Counted from the first letter of the stretch, positions 6,832 to 15,606 are shown. The stretch is 59,344 nt of DNA from CAYTAP01 sp964435775 (GCA_964435775.1 CAYTAP010000005.1:1-59344), one strand, 5' to 3'. Numbers and translations are program-made. The notes: generated by a model not told the origin, from the letters alone.

Positions 6832-9696
6832 ATGACATCAGAGCAGATTCGGCGGCAGTTTCTGGAGTTTTTCATCGAGCGGCATGGGCATGCGTTTGTA
6901 CCCTCGTCGCCGGTGGTGCCGCACGATGATCCGACGCTGCTGTTCACCAATGCGGGGATGAATCAGTTCAAGCCGATCTTCCTGGGGCTTGAGAAACGCG
7001 AGTATACGCGGGCCGTCAACACGCAAAAGTGCATCCGGGCGGGGGGAAAGCACAACGATCTGGATGATGTCGGGCGCTCGCGGCGGCACCACACGTTTTT
7101 TGAAATGCTGGGGAACTGGTCGTTCGGCGATTACTTCAAGGAGGGGGCGATCTCCATGTCGTGGGAACTGCTCACGAAGGTGTGGAAGCTCGATCCATCG
7201 CGGATTCATGTCTCCTGTTATGAGGGGGATGCGGCGGCGGGGATCCCGCGCGACACGGAAGCGGCCGAGATTTGGAAACGGGTGGCGGGGCTGGATGATT
7301 CGCACATCCACTACTTCGGAAAGGACAACTTCTGGGAGATGGGGGACACCGGCCCGTGCGGACCCTGCACGGAGATTTATTATGACCGGACGCCGGACAA
7401 GAGCGGAGGAAAAAGCGTCAACGGGGAGGATCCGCGGGTCATGGAGATCTGGAACAACGTCTTTATCCAATATGACCGGGATGCCACGGGGAAACTGACG
7501 CCGTTGCCCCAGCGGCATGTGGACACGGGGCTGGGGTTCGAGCGAATCTGCCAGGTGCTCGCGGGGGTGGAGGACAACTACGCGATTGATCTGTGGCGGC
7601 CGATCTTTGAAGGGCTGACGAAACTGACGGGAATCACCTATGCCGGGCGGTTTCCCAGGTCCAACAGCGCCGATCCCGTGGCGGAGGCGGCCGATGCCCA
7701 ACTGCGCCATGACATCGCCTTCCGCGTGGTGGCCGATCACTTGCGATGCCTGACGTTCGCCCTGACCGACGGTGCGACGCCGGGCAACGAAGGACGCGGA
7801 TATGTGTTGCGCCGAATCCTGCGCCGGGCGGTGCGATTTGGGCGACAACATCTGGAACTCCGCGAGCCGTTTTTGCATGGGCTGGTGCCGATTGTCGTAC
7901 AGACGATGGGGGAGGCGTTCCCGGAATTGCGAAAAAATCCGGCGCGGGTGATCGAACTCATTAAGGATGAGGAGGAGGGGTTTGGCAGGACGCTGGATCG
8001 GGGGATTCAGCTCTTTGAGGAGGCCGCGCATACCCAGCGCGCGGAGAATGAGCTGGTCATCCCGGCGGCCGATGCGTTCATGCTGCATGACACCTATGGA
8101 TTCCCGATTGACCTGACGCGGATCATGGCCGAGGAGCGGGGAATGTCGGTTGATGTCGCGGGGTATGAGAAGTTGATGGAAGAGGCGCGGGAGAAGGCGC
8201 GGGCCGGGGGGAAGGGGGAGGCGTCGGGGCTGACACAACTGCCGCCGGGCGCGCTGGCGCAGCTCGCGGAGATGAACGTGGGGCATACGGACGATCATGC
8301 GAAGTTTTCGCATGAGGCGGTCGAGGCGCGGGTGGCGGCGATTTGGAATGGGGAGGATCTCTTGTCCCCGGCCGAGGCGATGGAGGATGCGCCGCTGGCG
8401 GTCATTCTGGATCGGACGAACTTTTATGCCGAGATGGGCGGGCAGGTGGGGGATCACGGCGTGCTCCGCGGCGCGCATGGGGTGATGGATGTGGAGAACA
8501 CGAAAGTCGTCGCGGGGTATGTCCTGCATGTGGGACGGATACGGGAGGGGAAGCTGCGCGTCGGCGACCAGGTGACGGCAAAGGTGTCGGCGGATCGGCG
8601 TCAGACTGAAAAGAGCCACACCTCGACGCACCTGGCCAATTGGGCGCTGCGGGAGGTGCTCGGGGAAGGTGTGCAGCAGAAGGGGTCGCTGGTTGATCCG
8701 GAGAAACTTCGGTTCGACTTTTCACATCCCAAGGCGGTGGGGGAGGAAGAACTGGCGAAGGTGGAGGCGCTGGTGGGATCGTCCATCGAGCGCAACTTAA
8801 CGGTGTACACCCAGGAGGTTCCACAGGCCGAGGCGCTGAAGATCGCTGGGTTGCGTGCGGTATTCGGGGAGAAGTATCCGCCGAGGGTGAGGGTGGTGTC
8901 GGTGGGGGTGGCGGTGAAGGACTTGCTCGCGGATCCGTCGAATGAGAAGTGGCGGGGGTATTCGATTGAGTTTTGCGGCGGGACGCATCTGGGGCGCTCG
9001 GGGGAGGCCGAGGGGTTTGTCATCACGAGCGAGGAATCGGTTTCAAAGGGAATCCGACGGCTTGTCGCGCTGACGGGCCCGGCGGCGGCGCAGGCGCGGA
9101 AGCTCGGACGGGAATTGAGCGAGGCGATTGAGCGGGCCAATGGCGTGAAGGAAGAGGAACTTCCCGACGCGATTCACGAGATTCAGCGGCAACTGTCGGC
9201 CGCCGGATTGCCCCTGCTCGACAAGCGCCGAGGCCAGGCGGCGGTGGCGGCGCTGCAGGCCAAGCTCCGGGCGTGGGAGAAGGCGAACAAGGCATCGGGC
9301 GAGAAGAGCGGCGGCATCGATATCGCCAATGTGGCGTCGGCGCTGGTTCAGCAGGCCAAGGCGCTGGGCGACGGGCAATTGATCGTCGCGGATGTGCCGG
9401 GGGCGAGCGATGAACAGCTTCGCGGGCTTATGGATTCGCTGAAGAAGCGGGCGACAAGCCACGCAATTTTGCTCGGGGCGGCGGGCGAGGCGAAGGTGAC
9501 GTTCGTGGCGGCCGTCAGTGATGATTTGATCGGCAGAGGACTGAAGGCCGGGGATTGGATCAGGGAGACCGCGAAGGTGGCGGGAGGCTCCGGCGGCGGC
9601 CGCCCGGGCATGGCGCAAGCAGGTGCCAAGGATCCGTCCAAGCTCCCCGAGGCGCTGGAGACGGCGAAGGGCTTTGCCCGAAAAGTGGTGGTATAA
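6832..9696 (+). CDS. alaS: alanyl-tRNA synthetase
   Basis: This 954-residue enzyme charges tRNA-Ala with alanine. The class II catalytic core begins at once (RRQFLEFFIERHGHAFVPSS, then LLFTNAGMNQFKPIFLG), with GDTGPCGPCTEIYYD in the active-site region. The editing domain has the zinc ligands HTSTH and the CGGTH motif, which clear mischarged serine and glycine. The C-Ala domain ends with GGSGGGRPGMAQAG. Length is slightly above the usual 870-880 because of small insertions. No clear ribosome-binding site precedes the ATG. A long GC-rich hairpin follows the stop. Confidence 0.97.
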   Translation: MTSEQIRRQFLEFFIERHGHAFVPSSPVVPHDDPTLLFTNAGMNQFKPIFLGLEKREYTRAVNTQKCIRAGGKHNDLDDVGRSRRHHTFFEMLGNWSFGDYFKEGAISMSWELLTKVWKLDPSRIHVSCYEGDAAAGIPRDTEAAEIWKRVAGLDDSHIHYFGKDNFWEMGDTGPCGPCTEIYYDRTPDKSGGKSVNGEDPRVMEIWNNVFIQYDRDATGKLTPLPQRHVDTGLGFERICQVLAGVEDNYAIDLWRPIFEGLTKLTGITYAGRFPRSNSADPVAEAADAQLRHDIAFRVVADHLRCLTFALTDGATPGNEGRGYVLRRILRRAVRFGRQHLELREPFLHGLVPIVVQTMGEAFPELRKNPARVIELIKDEEEGFGRTLDRGIQLFEEAAHTQRAENELVIPAADAFMLHDTYGFPIDLTRIMAEERGMSVDVAGYEKLMEEAREKARAGGKGEASGLTQLPPGALAQLAEMNVGHTDDHAKFSHEAVEARVAAIWNGEDLLSPAEAMEDAPLAVILDRTNFYAEMGGQVGDHGVLRGAHGVMDVENTKVVAGYVLHVGRIREGKLRVGDQVTAKVSADRRQTEKSHTSTHLANWALREVLGEGVQQKGSLVDPEKLRFDFSHPKAVGEEELAKVEALVGSSIERNLTVYTQEVPQAEALKIAGLRAVFGEKYPPRVRVVSVGVAVKDLLADPSNEKWRGYSIEFCGGTHLGRSGEAEGFVITSEESVSKGIRRLVALTGPAAAQARKLGRELSEAIERANGVKEEELPDAIHEIQRQLSAAGLPLLDKRRGQAAVAALQAKLRAWEKANKASGEKSGGIDIANVASALVQQAKALGDGQLIVADVPGASDEQLRGLMDSLKKRATSHAILLGAAGEAKVTFVAAVSDDLIGRGLKAGDWIRETAKVAGGSGGGRPGMAQAGAKDPSKLPEALETAKGFARKVVV

Positions 9697-9744
9697 CGGA
9701 CACCATACGCATCATGTACGCCACACCACGGGTAAGACGTTTCT

Positions 9745-9793
9745 CCCTCCCCCGCTGTACCCAGCGGGGGAGGGCAGGGAGGGGGTCTTTTTT
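9745..9793 (+). terminator. intrinsic terminator after alaS (13-bp stem)
   Basis: CCCTCCCCCGCTG (9745-9757) pairs perfectly with CAGCGGGGGAGGG (9762-9774) around a 4-base loop, and CTTTTTT follows at 9787-9793. The 11 bases between stem and T-run are longer than usual, and the sequence resembles a dispersed repeat, so it could serve both roles. Confidence 0.65.
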
Positions 9794-9978
9794 ATGGTGA
9801 ATACCGCCGAGGGATTTGTGCGGATGGCTTGTGGCATAAGGGGCGTTATTTAACGAAAAAGTGGGTTGTAGGGATTACCAAGTGGGGTGGGGTAAAATTT
9901 TCTCCAAGTTCACGCGCCGGCGTTCCGATAACCATAAGGGGTGGCGATGGGGGGCGAGTTTACGGAAGGCAGGGCGCC

Positions 9979-10401
9979 ATGGTGCTTTGGAAGGAAACGA
10001 GTCGTGAGTCCGGATCGACGGGGGTCATGGAGAGCAATCGCTTCGAGCGGAGCAACGCGCGTGGCGAGCCGCGCGGGGCGGAACGCCGCCGGGGATTTCG
10101 GATTCGCCAAACCCGGCCGATCAAATTGTATGAACCCGTCGGCGCGCGGTACCTCGGCGGCCAAACCCAGGATGTGAGCAGCACGGGACTGAAGATCGAA
10201 CTTCCGGCGTCCGGCGCGCTGCAGGTGGGGCATGTGGTCAATGTGCATGTGGGCCTGAGCGAACTGGGCCAATCCCTGGCCAACCGCCGACAGATGATCC
10301 CCTCGCGCGTGGTCTGGCTTCGCCCGGGGAGGGAGCGGGGCCGCGTGGAAGCGGGCGTGGAGTTCATGTCGAGCATCGCGGCGCATCTGGATGCGGCGTG
10401 A
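9979..10401 (+). CDS. PilZ domain protein
   Basis: The 140-residue protein has the two cyclic-di-GMP contact motifs of PilZ domains. They are an arginine-rich RRRGFRIRQTR segment followed by QDVSSTGLKIELP, matching DxSxxG. The C-terminal SRVVWLRPG...GVEF strand pattern also fits. PilZ proteins sense cyclic-di-GMP and alter motility, secretion or polysaccharide synthesis. The frame is open back to 9829, but the first ATG with a ribosome-binding site (GGAAGG nine bases before) is at 9979; a further ATG lies 16 codons in. There is no partner domain, and no neighbouring gene shows its target. Confidence 0.75.
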   Translation: MVLWKETSRESGSTGVMESNRFERSNARGEPRGAERRRGFRIRQTRPIKLYEPVGARYLGGQTQDVSSTGLKIELPASGALQVGHVVNVHVGLSELGQSLANRRQMIPSRVVWLRPGRERGRVEAGVEFMSSIAAHLDAA

Positions 10402-10438
10402 GGGGGGTATCGACGGTGGACAGGGGAAAATCGCAGTG

Positions 10439-10452
10439 GCGGCTTCAGCCGC
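10439..10452. repeat. short palindrome GCGGCT-TC-AGCCGC
   Basis: Six-base perfect arms surround a TC loop. It is a relative of the palindrome at 18-33. Confidence 0.5.
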
Positions 10453-10546
10453 AGGGCTGCGTGACATTGGCGACCATACGGTTTGTCGCCTCCAAATCGT
10501 CTGATTCAGGTATGATTCCAAATGGAATTGCAAGGAAATGCAAGAC

Positions 10547-10565
10547 CACGGGCGGGACGCCCGTG
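10547..10565. repeat. dispersed palindrome CACGGGCG-GGA-CGCCCGTG
   Basis: Eight-base perfect arms surround GGA. An identical 19-base copy is at 36644-36662, and both are followed by GC or GCTAC-type sequence. Confidence 0.75.
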
Positions 10566-10659
10566 CCGCGTTGCGCACGCTGATGGGTGGAGCAATTCAA
10601 AAGGTTTGCCTGCTTCACATCCTTGCGGAGCGGGAATGGAACAGGGTCGTCGCACCAGC

Positions 10660-10665
10660 TAAAAT
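10660..10665 (+). promoter_or_regulatory. -10 box (TAAAAT) abutting the DUF433 start codon
   Basis: TAAAAT ends six bases before the ATG at 10672, with a weak TGGAAC seventeen bases further upstream. If used, transcription would begin at or next to the start codon, giving a leaderless mRNA. No ribosome-binding site precedes the ATG, which agrees. Confidence 0.45.
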
Positions 10666-10671
10666 GACACC

Positions 10672-10917
10672 ATGAGCATCTCCACCACTATGCCGCCGCC
10701 GCGCCGAATCGTCATCGATCCCGATATCTGCAATGGCCAGCCGATCTTGGAAGGCACACGCATCACGGCCAAAACCGTGCTTGAATTCCTTTCGGCGGGG
10801 GACGGCATTGAGGATGTGTTGAAGGAATATCCTGCGCTGAGTCGGGAGGATGTGCTGGCGTGTCTGGCTTATTCTGCCCGCTTGATGAAGCATCATTTCN
10901 NNNNNNNNNACGCTTGA
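10672..10917 (+). CDS. DUF433 antitoxin (interrupted by sequence gap)
   Basis: The small protein of about 81 residues has the DUF433 pattern: RIVIDPDICNGQPILEGTRI, then TVLEFLSAGDGIEDVLKEYPALSREDVLACLAY. This winged-helix-like fold is known as the antitoxin partner of DUF5615 PIN-like toxins, and such a gene follows directly. The last few codons fall in a 10-N gap (10900-10909), so the C-terminus and stop are uncertain. Antitoxins of this class usually repress their own promoter; the -10 box next to the start codon would be a natural site. Confidence 0.8.
   Translation: MSISTTMPPPRRIVIDPDICNGQPILEGTRITAKTVLEFLSAGDGIEDVLKEYPALSREDVLACLAYSARLMKHHFXXXXA
10900..10909. other. assembly gap (10 N)
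   Basis: Ten Ns lie at the 3' end of the DUF433 gene. All three gaps in the window are exactly 10 bases, so the length is probably a placeholder. Confidence 0.99.
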
Positions 10918-10926
10918 GGCGGTTGC

Positions 10927-11271
10927 GTGAAGGGATATCTTTTCGATGAAAACCTGCCTCGTCGCATACGGTTTACGCCGTCGCTTCCGGTGATTTTTTC
11001 CACTGCATTGGGCAACAGCCCGTCCGACACCGCCTTGTGGGATCATGCACGCGAGCATTCCCTGGTTATCGTCAGCAAGGATGCTGACTTTTCCGATCGA
11101 ATCATGCTTTCTTCATCCCCTCCCTGGATCGTGCACTTGCGCTTCGGAAACCTGCGCGGCACGGACTATCACGATCTGCTCGCCAAACTATGGCCCCGCG
11201 TGGAAGCGCTGCTTCCGGCTCACAAGCTGGTTTGTGTTTATGCTGATCGAATTGAATCCTTTCGTGATTGA
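10927..11271 (+). CDS. DUF5615 PIN-like toxin
   Basis: This 114-residue protein starts at a GTG just after the DUF433 gene. It has the DUF5615 pattern of spaced acidic residues: YLFDENLPRRI (Asp and Glu near the N-terminus), SDTALWDHA, then VSKDADFSDR and an IVHLRFGN strand. The acidic residues would form a PIN-type metal site for RNA cleavage. With DUF433 it forms a type II toxin-antitoxin pair. The 10-base spacing in the given sequence depends on the adjacent gap. Nuclease activity is inferred from the family. Confidence 0.82.
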   Translation: MKGYLFDENLPRRIRFTPSLPVIFSTALGNSPSDTALWDHAREHSLVIVSKDADFSDRIMLSSSPPWIVHLRFGNLRGTDYHDLLAKLWPRVEALLPAHKLVCVYADRIESFRD

Positions 11272-11410
11272 ATCACACGTTGGCGAGGTTCTTCACAGAG
11301 GATGATGGGGCGTGGATTTTCGGTGCGCCAACGAATGAAGGGCTGCGTTTCCCTGCGTCCTCGCGTTCCTCCGTATCTTTTCGTCCCCCGTGAAGCGGCG
11401 AAGCCGGAAA

Positions 11411-12295
11411 TCACCTCCTCTCGCGCGACGCGACGGCCGCTTGCACCGCGGCCAGAATCCGTTCCTGGATCGGCGGTTCCAAATCATACTGCTTCAGCAG
11501 ATTTTGAAGCTGCTCGAGGTCAATCGGCGGTCGGTCATAGGCGATCGTCAGGTACTTTTCCATTTCCGGAAGGTATCGCGCGCGATATTTTCGCAGCCAA
11601 TACTGCTCATTGTATCGGGCAATGTCGGCGCGATTCTTTTCCACCGCTGCCGTGTATTCCGCCCGCAGTTGCGGATCATCGATGGAGGCGGCATCCTGCC
11701 CGAAGGTCACTCGCCCAGCCACCGATGGAGGCAGATTGTGCATCCCCGTGATTTGCTTCGGATCCCATGCCGGATCCATTCCCGCCTTCAAATCCCGCAT
11801 CGCCCCAAGCCAAAGCCGTGCCTGCTCTTTGCGAAGCGCGGCCCATTCCCCGCCCACGACCTTTTCGCCGGTCTTACTCCGCCACCCCCGCGCTTGATCC
11901 AGCAATTTGAGACGAAGATCCATCGGTATGTTCGCCACTGTCCGCAGGACGTGCACGGCGTACTTTTGCGACAGGCCATCCTGCGCTTCATCATTGAAAC
12001 CATACGTCGACAGCGACTGTGACAAATACAGCATCCCCTTCGCATAGGCGATTTCATTCGACCGGCCCCATCGCCGCTCGCATTCCCAAGCCAAGGCGCG
12101 CATGCCAGTCAAATCCCTCCTGGCCGTGGCGAGATCGACGAGCTGCACAAACTGCCGATACGAGTCGGCGGACGAGACCGTTTTCACGCAGGAGTTCGTG
12201 GTCGGCGAAGGGCGAGTGGCGCTCCCTCCCCAGGCCGATGATCCGGCCGCGAGGAGTGCCCCGAGTAGTGCCAAAGGGCCTCGGAAAGGGGACAT
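11411..12295 (-). CDS. secreted protein of unknown function
   Basis: The 294-residue protein begins with a signal peptide (MSPFRGPLALLGALLAAGSSAWG), probably cleaved near SAWG. The rest is soluble and helical, rich in Arg, Glu and Tyr, with no motif I recognise. Two segments stand out: a region around ERRWGRSNEIAYAKGMLYL, and a C-terminal half with ITGMHNLPPSV and an RARYLPEMEKYLTIAYDRPP segment. The ATG at 12295 has GAGGA eight bases upstream; the longer frame to 12382 lacks a signal peptide at its start. The start codon itself lies inside one arm of a 19-bp inverted repeat. Confidence 0.6.
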   Translation of the reverse strand: MSPFRGPLALLGALLAAGSSAWGGSATRPSPTTNSCVKTVSSADSYRQFVQLVDLATARRDLTGMRALAWECERRWGRSNEIAYAKGMLYLSQSLSTYGFNDEAQDGLSQKYAVHVLRTVANIPMDLRLKLLDQARGWRSKTGEKVVGGEWAALRKEQARLWLGAMRDLKAGMDPAWDPKQITGMHNLPPSVAGRVTFGQDAASIDDPQLRAEYTAAVEKNRADIARYNEQYWLRKYRARYLPEMEKYLTIAYDRPPIDLEQLQNLLKQYDLEPPIQERILAAVQAAVASRERR

Positions 12296-12399
12296 CCAGA
12301 ATATCCTCGAGAGCGCTATGGGCGGGAATGTGGGTTCGAAAATTGAAGCGAGGTTTCCAGACGAGCCGCTACGAGGGGACATTCTGGATGTCCCCTTTC
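12284..12399. repeat. 19-bp inverted repeat pair (REP/MITE-like)
   Basis: The arm at 12284-12302 is the exact reverse complement of the arm at 12381-12399 (ATTCTGGATGTCCCCTTTC), with 78 bases between them. The right arm is itself part of a smaller palindrome, GGGGACAT-TCTGG-ATGTCCCC (12375-12395). The left arm covers the start codon of the secreted-protein gene. Confidence 0.8.
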
Positions 12400-12439
12400 G
12401 CCGCCCGCCGCTTCATCAGCGCGGGGAAGGGACCAAGGA

Positions 12440-13408
12440 CTACCGGCTCGTTGCCTGCGGGTTGGCCCCTGGCGCGGGGTAGGTCACTTTGTCGAATCTC
12501 AAATCGATCCAGGGGAAGTGGCCGTCCACGCGGTGGTATTGGGCGTAGACTCGCTGCATGTGCTCCAGCTTTTCGGCGGCGGGGACTTCGACGAAGAAGT
12601 CCTTGGCGTTCACCGGCCGGCCCCAGCGGATTTCGGTGTCGTATTTCGTGAGAAGGACGAGCTGGGCGTCGCGGGGGTCGCGGCGGCCCTGGAAGTTGCT
12701 CACATCGACCTTGACGATGTCCTCGGCGTAGGGGAGGGCGTAGAGGAGCTTGACGAGTTGCAGGCCTGCGGCGAGGTCGTCGCCCTTCCAGCGTTGGCCG
12801 GGGAGTTTGGGCTTGGGGTTTTGCACGCCGTCGATGATGCGGATGTTCGTGTGGCCGTCAGCGCCGAAGAGGATGCGGGAGAGCTGCGAGGCATCGTATT
12901 GCTCGGGCAGGAGAATGCCCTGTTCATCGACGAGGTAATAGGCATCCTGGACATGGACAAGGGCGATTGGCACGCGGTAATCGCAGTCAATTTGCAGCGT
13001 GTCGCCGGGGGCGTGGGTATAAGCCAGGCGCACCTGATTGACTTTGCGAATCCACGGGGAAATGCGGATGTCGCTGCGGAGCATGTCGGTGACATCGACG
13101 AGCATCTGGTGATCGAACGCCGAATGCGCCCCCAGCGGCCGGGCGGCGGCGGCGATCTGATCGGCCAGAAAATCGCTCATCCAGACCGGGCGGTGCATGA
13201 GAACCACTTTGGGCGGATGGGCGGAGAAAACGACGCTTTTATCGACGTAGCGTTTAAGGGCGATGAACCCGCCGGCCAATGCGCCGCAAAACAGGATGAT
13301 CCCCATCGCGTGCAGCGTGATCCGCCGGCGCAGCGCGACGGCGGCGGGGTCCACCGGCTTTTTAACCTTGATCGGCTTGACGGGTTTGGGCTTGGAGCGT
13401 TTGGGCAT
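12440..13408 (-). CDS. single-pass membrane protein, possibly FtsQ/DivIB-like
   Basis: The 322-residue protein has a very basic cytoplasmic tail (PKRSKPKPVKPIKVKKP), one membrane helix at about 33-52 and an extracytoplasmic domain. Within it, IDCDYRVPIALVHVQDAYYLVDEQGILLP resembles the end of the POTRA and start of the beta domain of FtsQ, where a basic-rich strand is followed by 'yyLVDe.GvlL'. FtsQ links early and late cell-division proteins. The similarity is by pattern only. It could instead be a planctomycete-specific membrane protein. It is co-oriented with mutL upstream and the secreted protein downstream. Confidence 0.5.
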   Translation of the reverse strand: MPKRSKPKPVKPIKVKKPVDPAAVALRRRITLHAMGIILFCGALAGGFIALKRYVDKSVVFSAHPPKVVLMHRPVWMSDFLADQIAAAARPLGAHSAFDHQMLVDVTDMLRSDIRISPWIRKVNQVRLAYTHAPGDTLQIDCDYRVPIALVHVQDAYYLVDEQGILLPEQYDASQLSRILFGADGHTNIRIIDGVQNPKPKLPGQRWKGDDLAAGLQLVKLLYALPYAEDIVKVDVSNFQGRRDPRDAQLVLLTKYDTEIRWGRPVNAKDFFVEVPAAEKLEHMQRVYAQYHRVDGHFPWIDLRFDKVTYPAPGANPQATSR

Positions 13409-13440
13409 GGTTGAGGCAATGGATCAGGGTGTCCAAGAGG

Positions 13441-13457
13441 CCCGCACGGGGTGCGGA
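13441..13457. repeat. short palindrome around CCCGCAC/GTGCGGA
   Basis: CCGCAC and GTGCGG flank a GGG loop and are followed by ACCCTACAA, the same tail as the palindrome at 5148-5164. Confidence 0.55.
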
Positions 13458-13507
13458 CCCTACAATTCTTATCGGACGATGTAGCGATGGGGCTGAAATG
13501 GTTTTTT

Positions 13508-13587
13508 GAGTGAGGAGTGAGGAGCGGAAGATGGTCCGCAGGGTGCCCCGGACCGTATATTTTCGGACCACTGACGACGGACAACGC
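13508..13587. repeat. heptad-type repeats (GAGTGAG and GACNACG families)
   Basis: GAGTGAG GAGTGAG GAGCGGA occupies 13508-13528. GACCACT GACGACG GACAACG occupies 13567-13587, ending just before the mutL stop. Both read in steps of seven. Confidence 0.6.
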
Positions 13588-13595
13588 TTAACCCT

Positions 13596-15521
13596 TCAAA
13601 ACCCCGTCCGCTTGAATTGCTTTTCGAGGTCATGGAGGGAAAGGCGGAGGGTCGTCGGGCGGCCGTGGGGGCAGTTGCTGGCGCGTTCGACGAGGTCGCG
13701 GCGGGCGAGGAGGGCGGCGATCTCCTGGCTGGTGAGCGGGTCGCCGGCCTTGACGGCGGCTTTGCAGGCCATCATGTCCATGATCCCGTGCAGCAGTTCC
13801 TCCTCGTGGAGGTCGAGCAGTTCCTGTTCGCCGCGTTCGAGCAGTTCCTGGACGAACACTTCCGGTTCGAGTTTTTCGAGGAATGTGGGGAAGGCCTGGA
13901 CGGCGACGACATCGGGGCCGAAGGGGGCGACTTCGATGCCCAGACGCTGCAGAAGCGGCGTGATCTGTTCGAGTAGCGCCAACTGGCGGGGGGAGACGGT
14001 GAGCGTGCGGGGGATGAGCAGGCGCTGGGATTCGAGCGGCCCGCGCCCGATGCGGGCGCGGAGGTCTTCGTACATGATCCGCTCGTGGAGGGCGTGCTGG
14101 TCGATGATGAGCATCCCATCGTCGCTTTCGGCGACGAGGTAGCTGTTGTGGAGCTGAATGGCCGAGCGATCGGAGCGATCCATCGCCGCGGCGGGCGGGG
14201 GAGGCACGGCCTGCGCGGCGCTGTCGGGCTGCATGGGCGCGTTGTTGTTTGCCGCCGTCGGCCAAGGCGCGGAGGGGGGAGGCGTGGGGCCGGTGAGCCA
14301 AGCGTTCACTTTGGCCGCGGCGTCGGCATGCGGCGGTGGCGCGAAGGAGAGGAGAGGAGACGATTCCGAAGCGGCTTGCGGAGGTGGACCCTGGCGGAAG
14401 AAGGAGGCGAGCTGCTCGCGGAGTTCGGCGCGCGGTTGTGCGGATGAAGCGCCGGCATGGGGGACGGCGCGAGGGGTGAGGTCGCTGCCGAGGAGCCGTT
14501 CGCGGACGCCCGAGAGGATCAGCCCGTGGATTCGCCCGCTGTCGCGGAAGCGGACTTCGGCCTTGGTGGGGTGGACGTTGACATCGACTTCGTCGGGGGG
14601 AAGTTCGAGCATGAGGATGGCGGCGGGGTGCCGGCCGGGTTCGGTCAGCCCGCGATAGGCTTCGCGGAGGGCGTGTTGGATGAACTTGTCGCGGATGGAT
14701 CGGCCGTTGAGGTAGAGGTATTGGTATTTGGCGGTGGGCCGGGCGAGTTCGGGCAGGCCGATGAGGCCGCGGAGGTGGATTTCGGCGTCGGCGATGTCGA
14801 TGGGCAGGCGCTGTTCGTGAAAATCCTTTGGCCAGGCGGCGAGCCATCGCTCTACCTTGTCGGTGGCGGGAAGATCGAGCGAGGTTCGGGCGTTGTGGGA
14901 GAGTTTGAAGGAAATCGCGGGGTAGGGGAGGGCCAGGCGCAGGACCATGTCGCTGATGTGCCCGAACTCGGTGGCGGAGCCTTTGAGGAATTTTCGCCGG
15001 GCGGGGGTGTTGAAGAAGAGGTTGCGGATTTCGATGGTGGTGCCGCGGTTGCCGGCGGTGGCCTGGGGGTCGGAGATCTCGCCGCCGCGGTTGAATATCT
15101 CGTAGGCGGCGTCGGAATGCAGGGTGCGGCTTTGGATGCGGGCATGGGAGACGGCGCCGATGCTCGCGAGGGCTTCGCCGCGGAATCCCATCGTGGCGAT
15201 GCGGAACAGGTCCTCGTCGCTGGTCAGCTTGCTGGTCGCGTGGGAGGCGAAGGCGAGGGGAAGCTCGGCGGGCGTGATGCCGTGGCCGTCGTCGATGATG
15301 CGGATCAACTCCCGGCCGCCATCCTCGATTTCGACGATGATCTCTCGTGCTCCGGCGTCAATGGCGTTTTCGACGAGTTCCTTGACGACCGACGCCGGAC
15401 GCTCGATCACTTCCCCGGCGGCGATCCGGTTGACCAGGGAAGGCGATAATTGCGCGATCGGGCGGCGGGGTTGGCCGCTCGCGGGGGTTTGGTGGGATTG
15501 TCGCGGGTCATTTGATGCCAC
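13596..15521 (-). CDS. mutL: DNA mismatch repair protein MutL (endonuclease type)
   Basis: The 641-residue protein has the GHKL ATPase domain: LVNRIAAGEVIERPASVVKELVENAIDAGA, IIDDGHGI, then GFRGEALASI and LFFNTPARRKFL. It ends with the dimerisation domain. The C-terminal part carries DQHALHERIMYE, matching the DQHA(x)2E(x)4E endonuclease motif, plus ACKAAVKAG and CPHGRP. This MutL should therefore nick DNA itself, as in bacteria without MutH. The linker is proline- and alanine-rich. The frame is open back to 15788, but that stretch holds a dispersed palindrome and no conserved residues. I chose the GTG at 15521, 26 codons before the conserved LSPSLVNRIAAGE; no strong ribosome-binding site helps. 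Confidence 0.94.
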   Translation of the reverse strand: MASNDPRQSHQTPASGQPRRPIAQLSPSLVNRIAAGEVIERPASVVKELVENAIDAGAREIIVEIEDGGRELIRIIDDGHGITPAELPLAFASHATSKLTSDEDLFRIATMGFRGEALASIGAVSHARIQSRTLHSDAAYEIFNRGGEISDPQATAGNRGTTIEIRNLFFNTPARRKFLKGSATEFGHISDMVLRLALPYPAISFKLSHNARTSLDLPATDKVERWLAAWPKDFHEQRLPIDIADAEIHLRGLIGLPELARPTAKYQYLYLNGRSIRDKFIQHALREAYRGLTEPGRHPAAILMLELPPDEVDVNVHPTKAEVRFRDSGRIHGLILSGVRERLLGSDLTPRAVPHAGASSAQPRAELREQLASFFRQGPPPQAASESSPLLSFAPPPHADAAAKVNAWLTGPTPPPSAPWPTAANNNAPMQPDSAAQAVPPPPAAAMDRSDRSAIQLHNSYLVAESDDGMLIIDQHALHERIMYEDLRARIGRGPLESQRLLIPRTLTVSPRQLALLEQITPLLQRLGIEVAPFGPDVVAVQAFPTFLEKLEPEVFVQELLERGEQELLDLHEEELLHGIMDMMACKAAVKAGDPLTSQEIAALLARRDLVERASNCPHGRPTTLRLSLHDLEKQFKRTGF

Positions 15522-15606
15522 GAGGGCAGTATAGGGCTTGAAGTGGGGAGGTCCAAAAGGGGGGTGGGGGTGCGGTTCATTTTTGTGGCCGATGTGCATG
15601 GATGGA

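Noticed and set aside
9745..9793. Possible cyclic-di-GMP riboswitch before the PilZ gene
   Set aside because: The only structure is one long GC hairpin with a T-run, which fits a terminator; no conserved riboswitch core was seen.
12325..12345. GTGGGTTCGAAAATTG, tRNA T-arm-like string
   Set aside because: No matching acceptor, D or anticodon stems lie around it.
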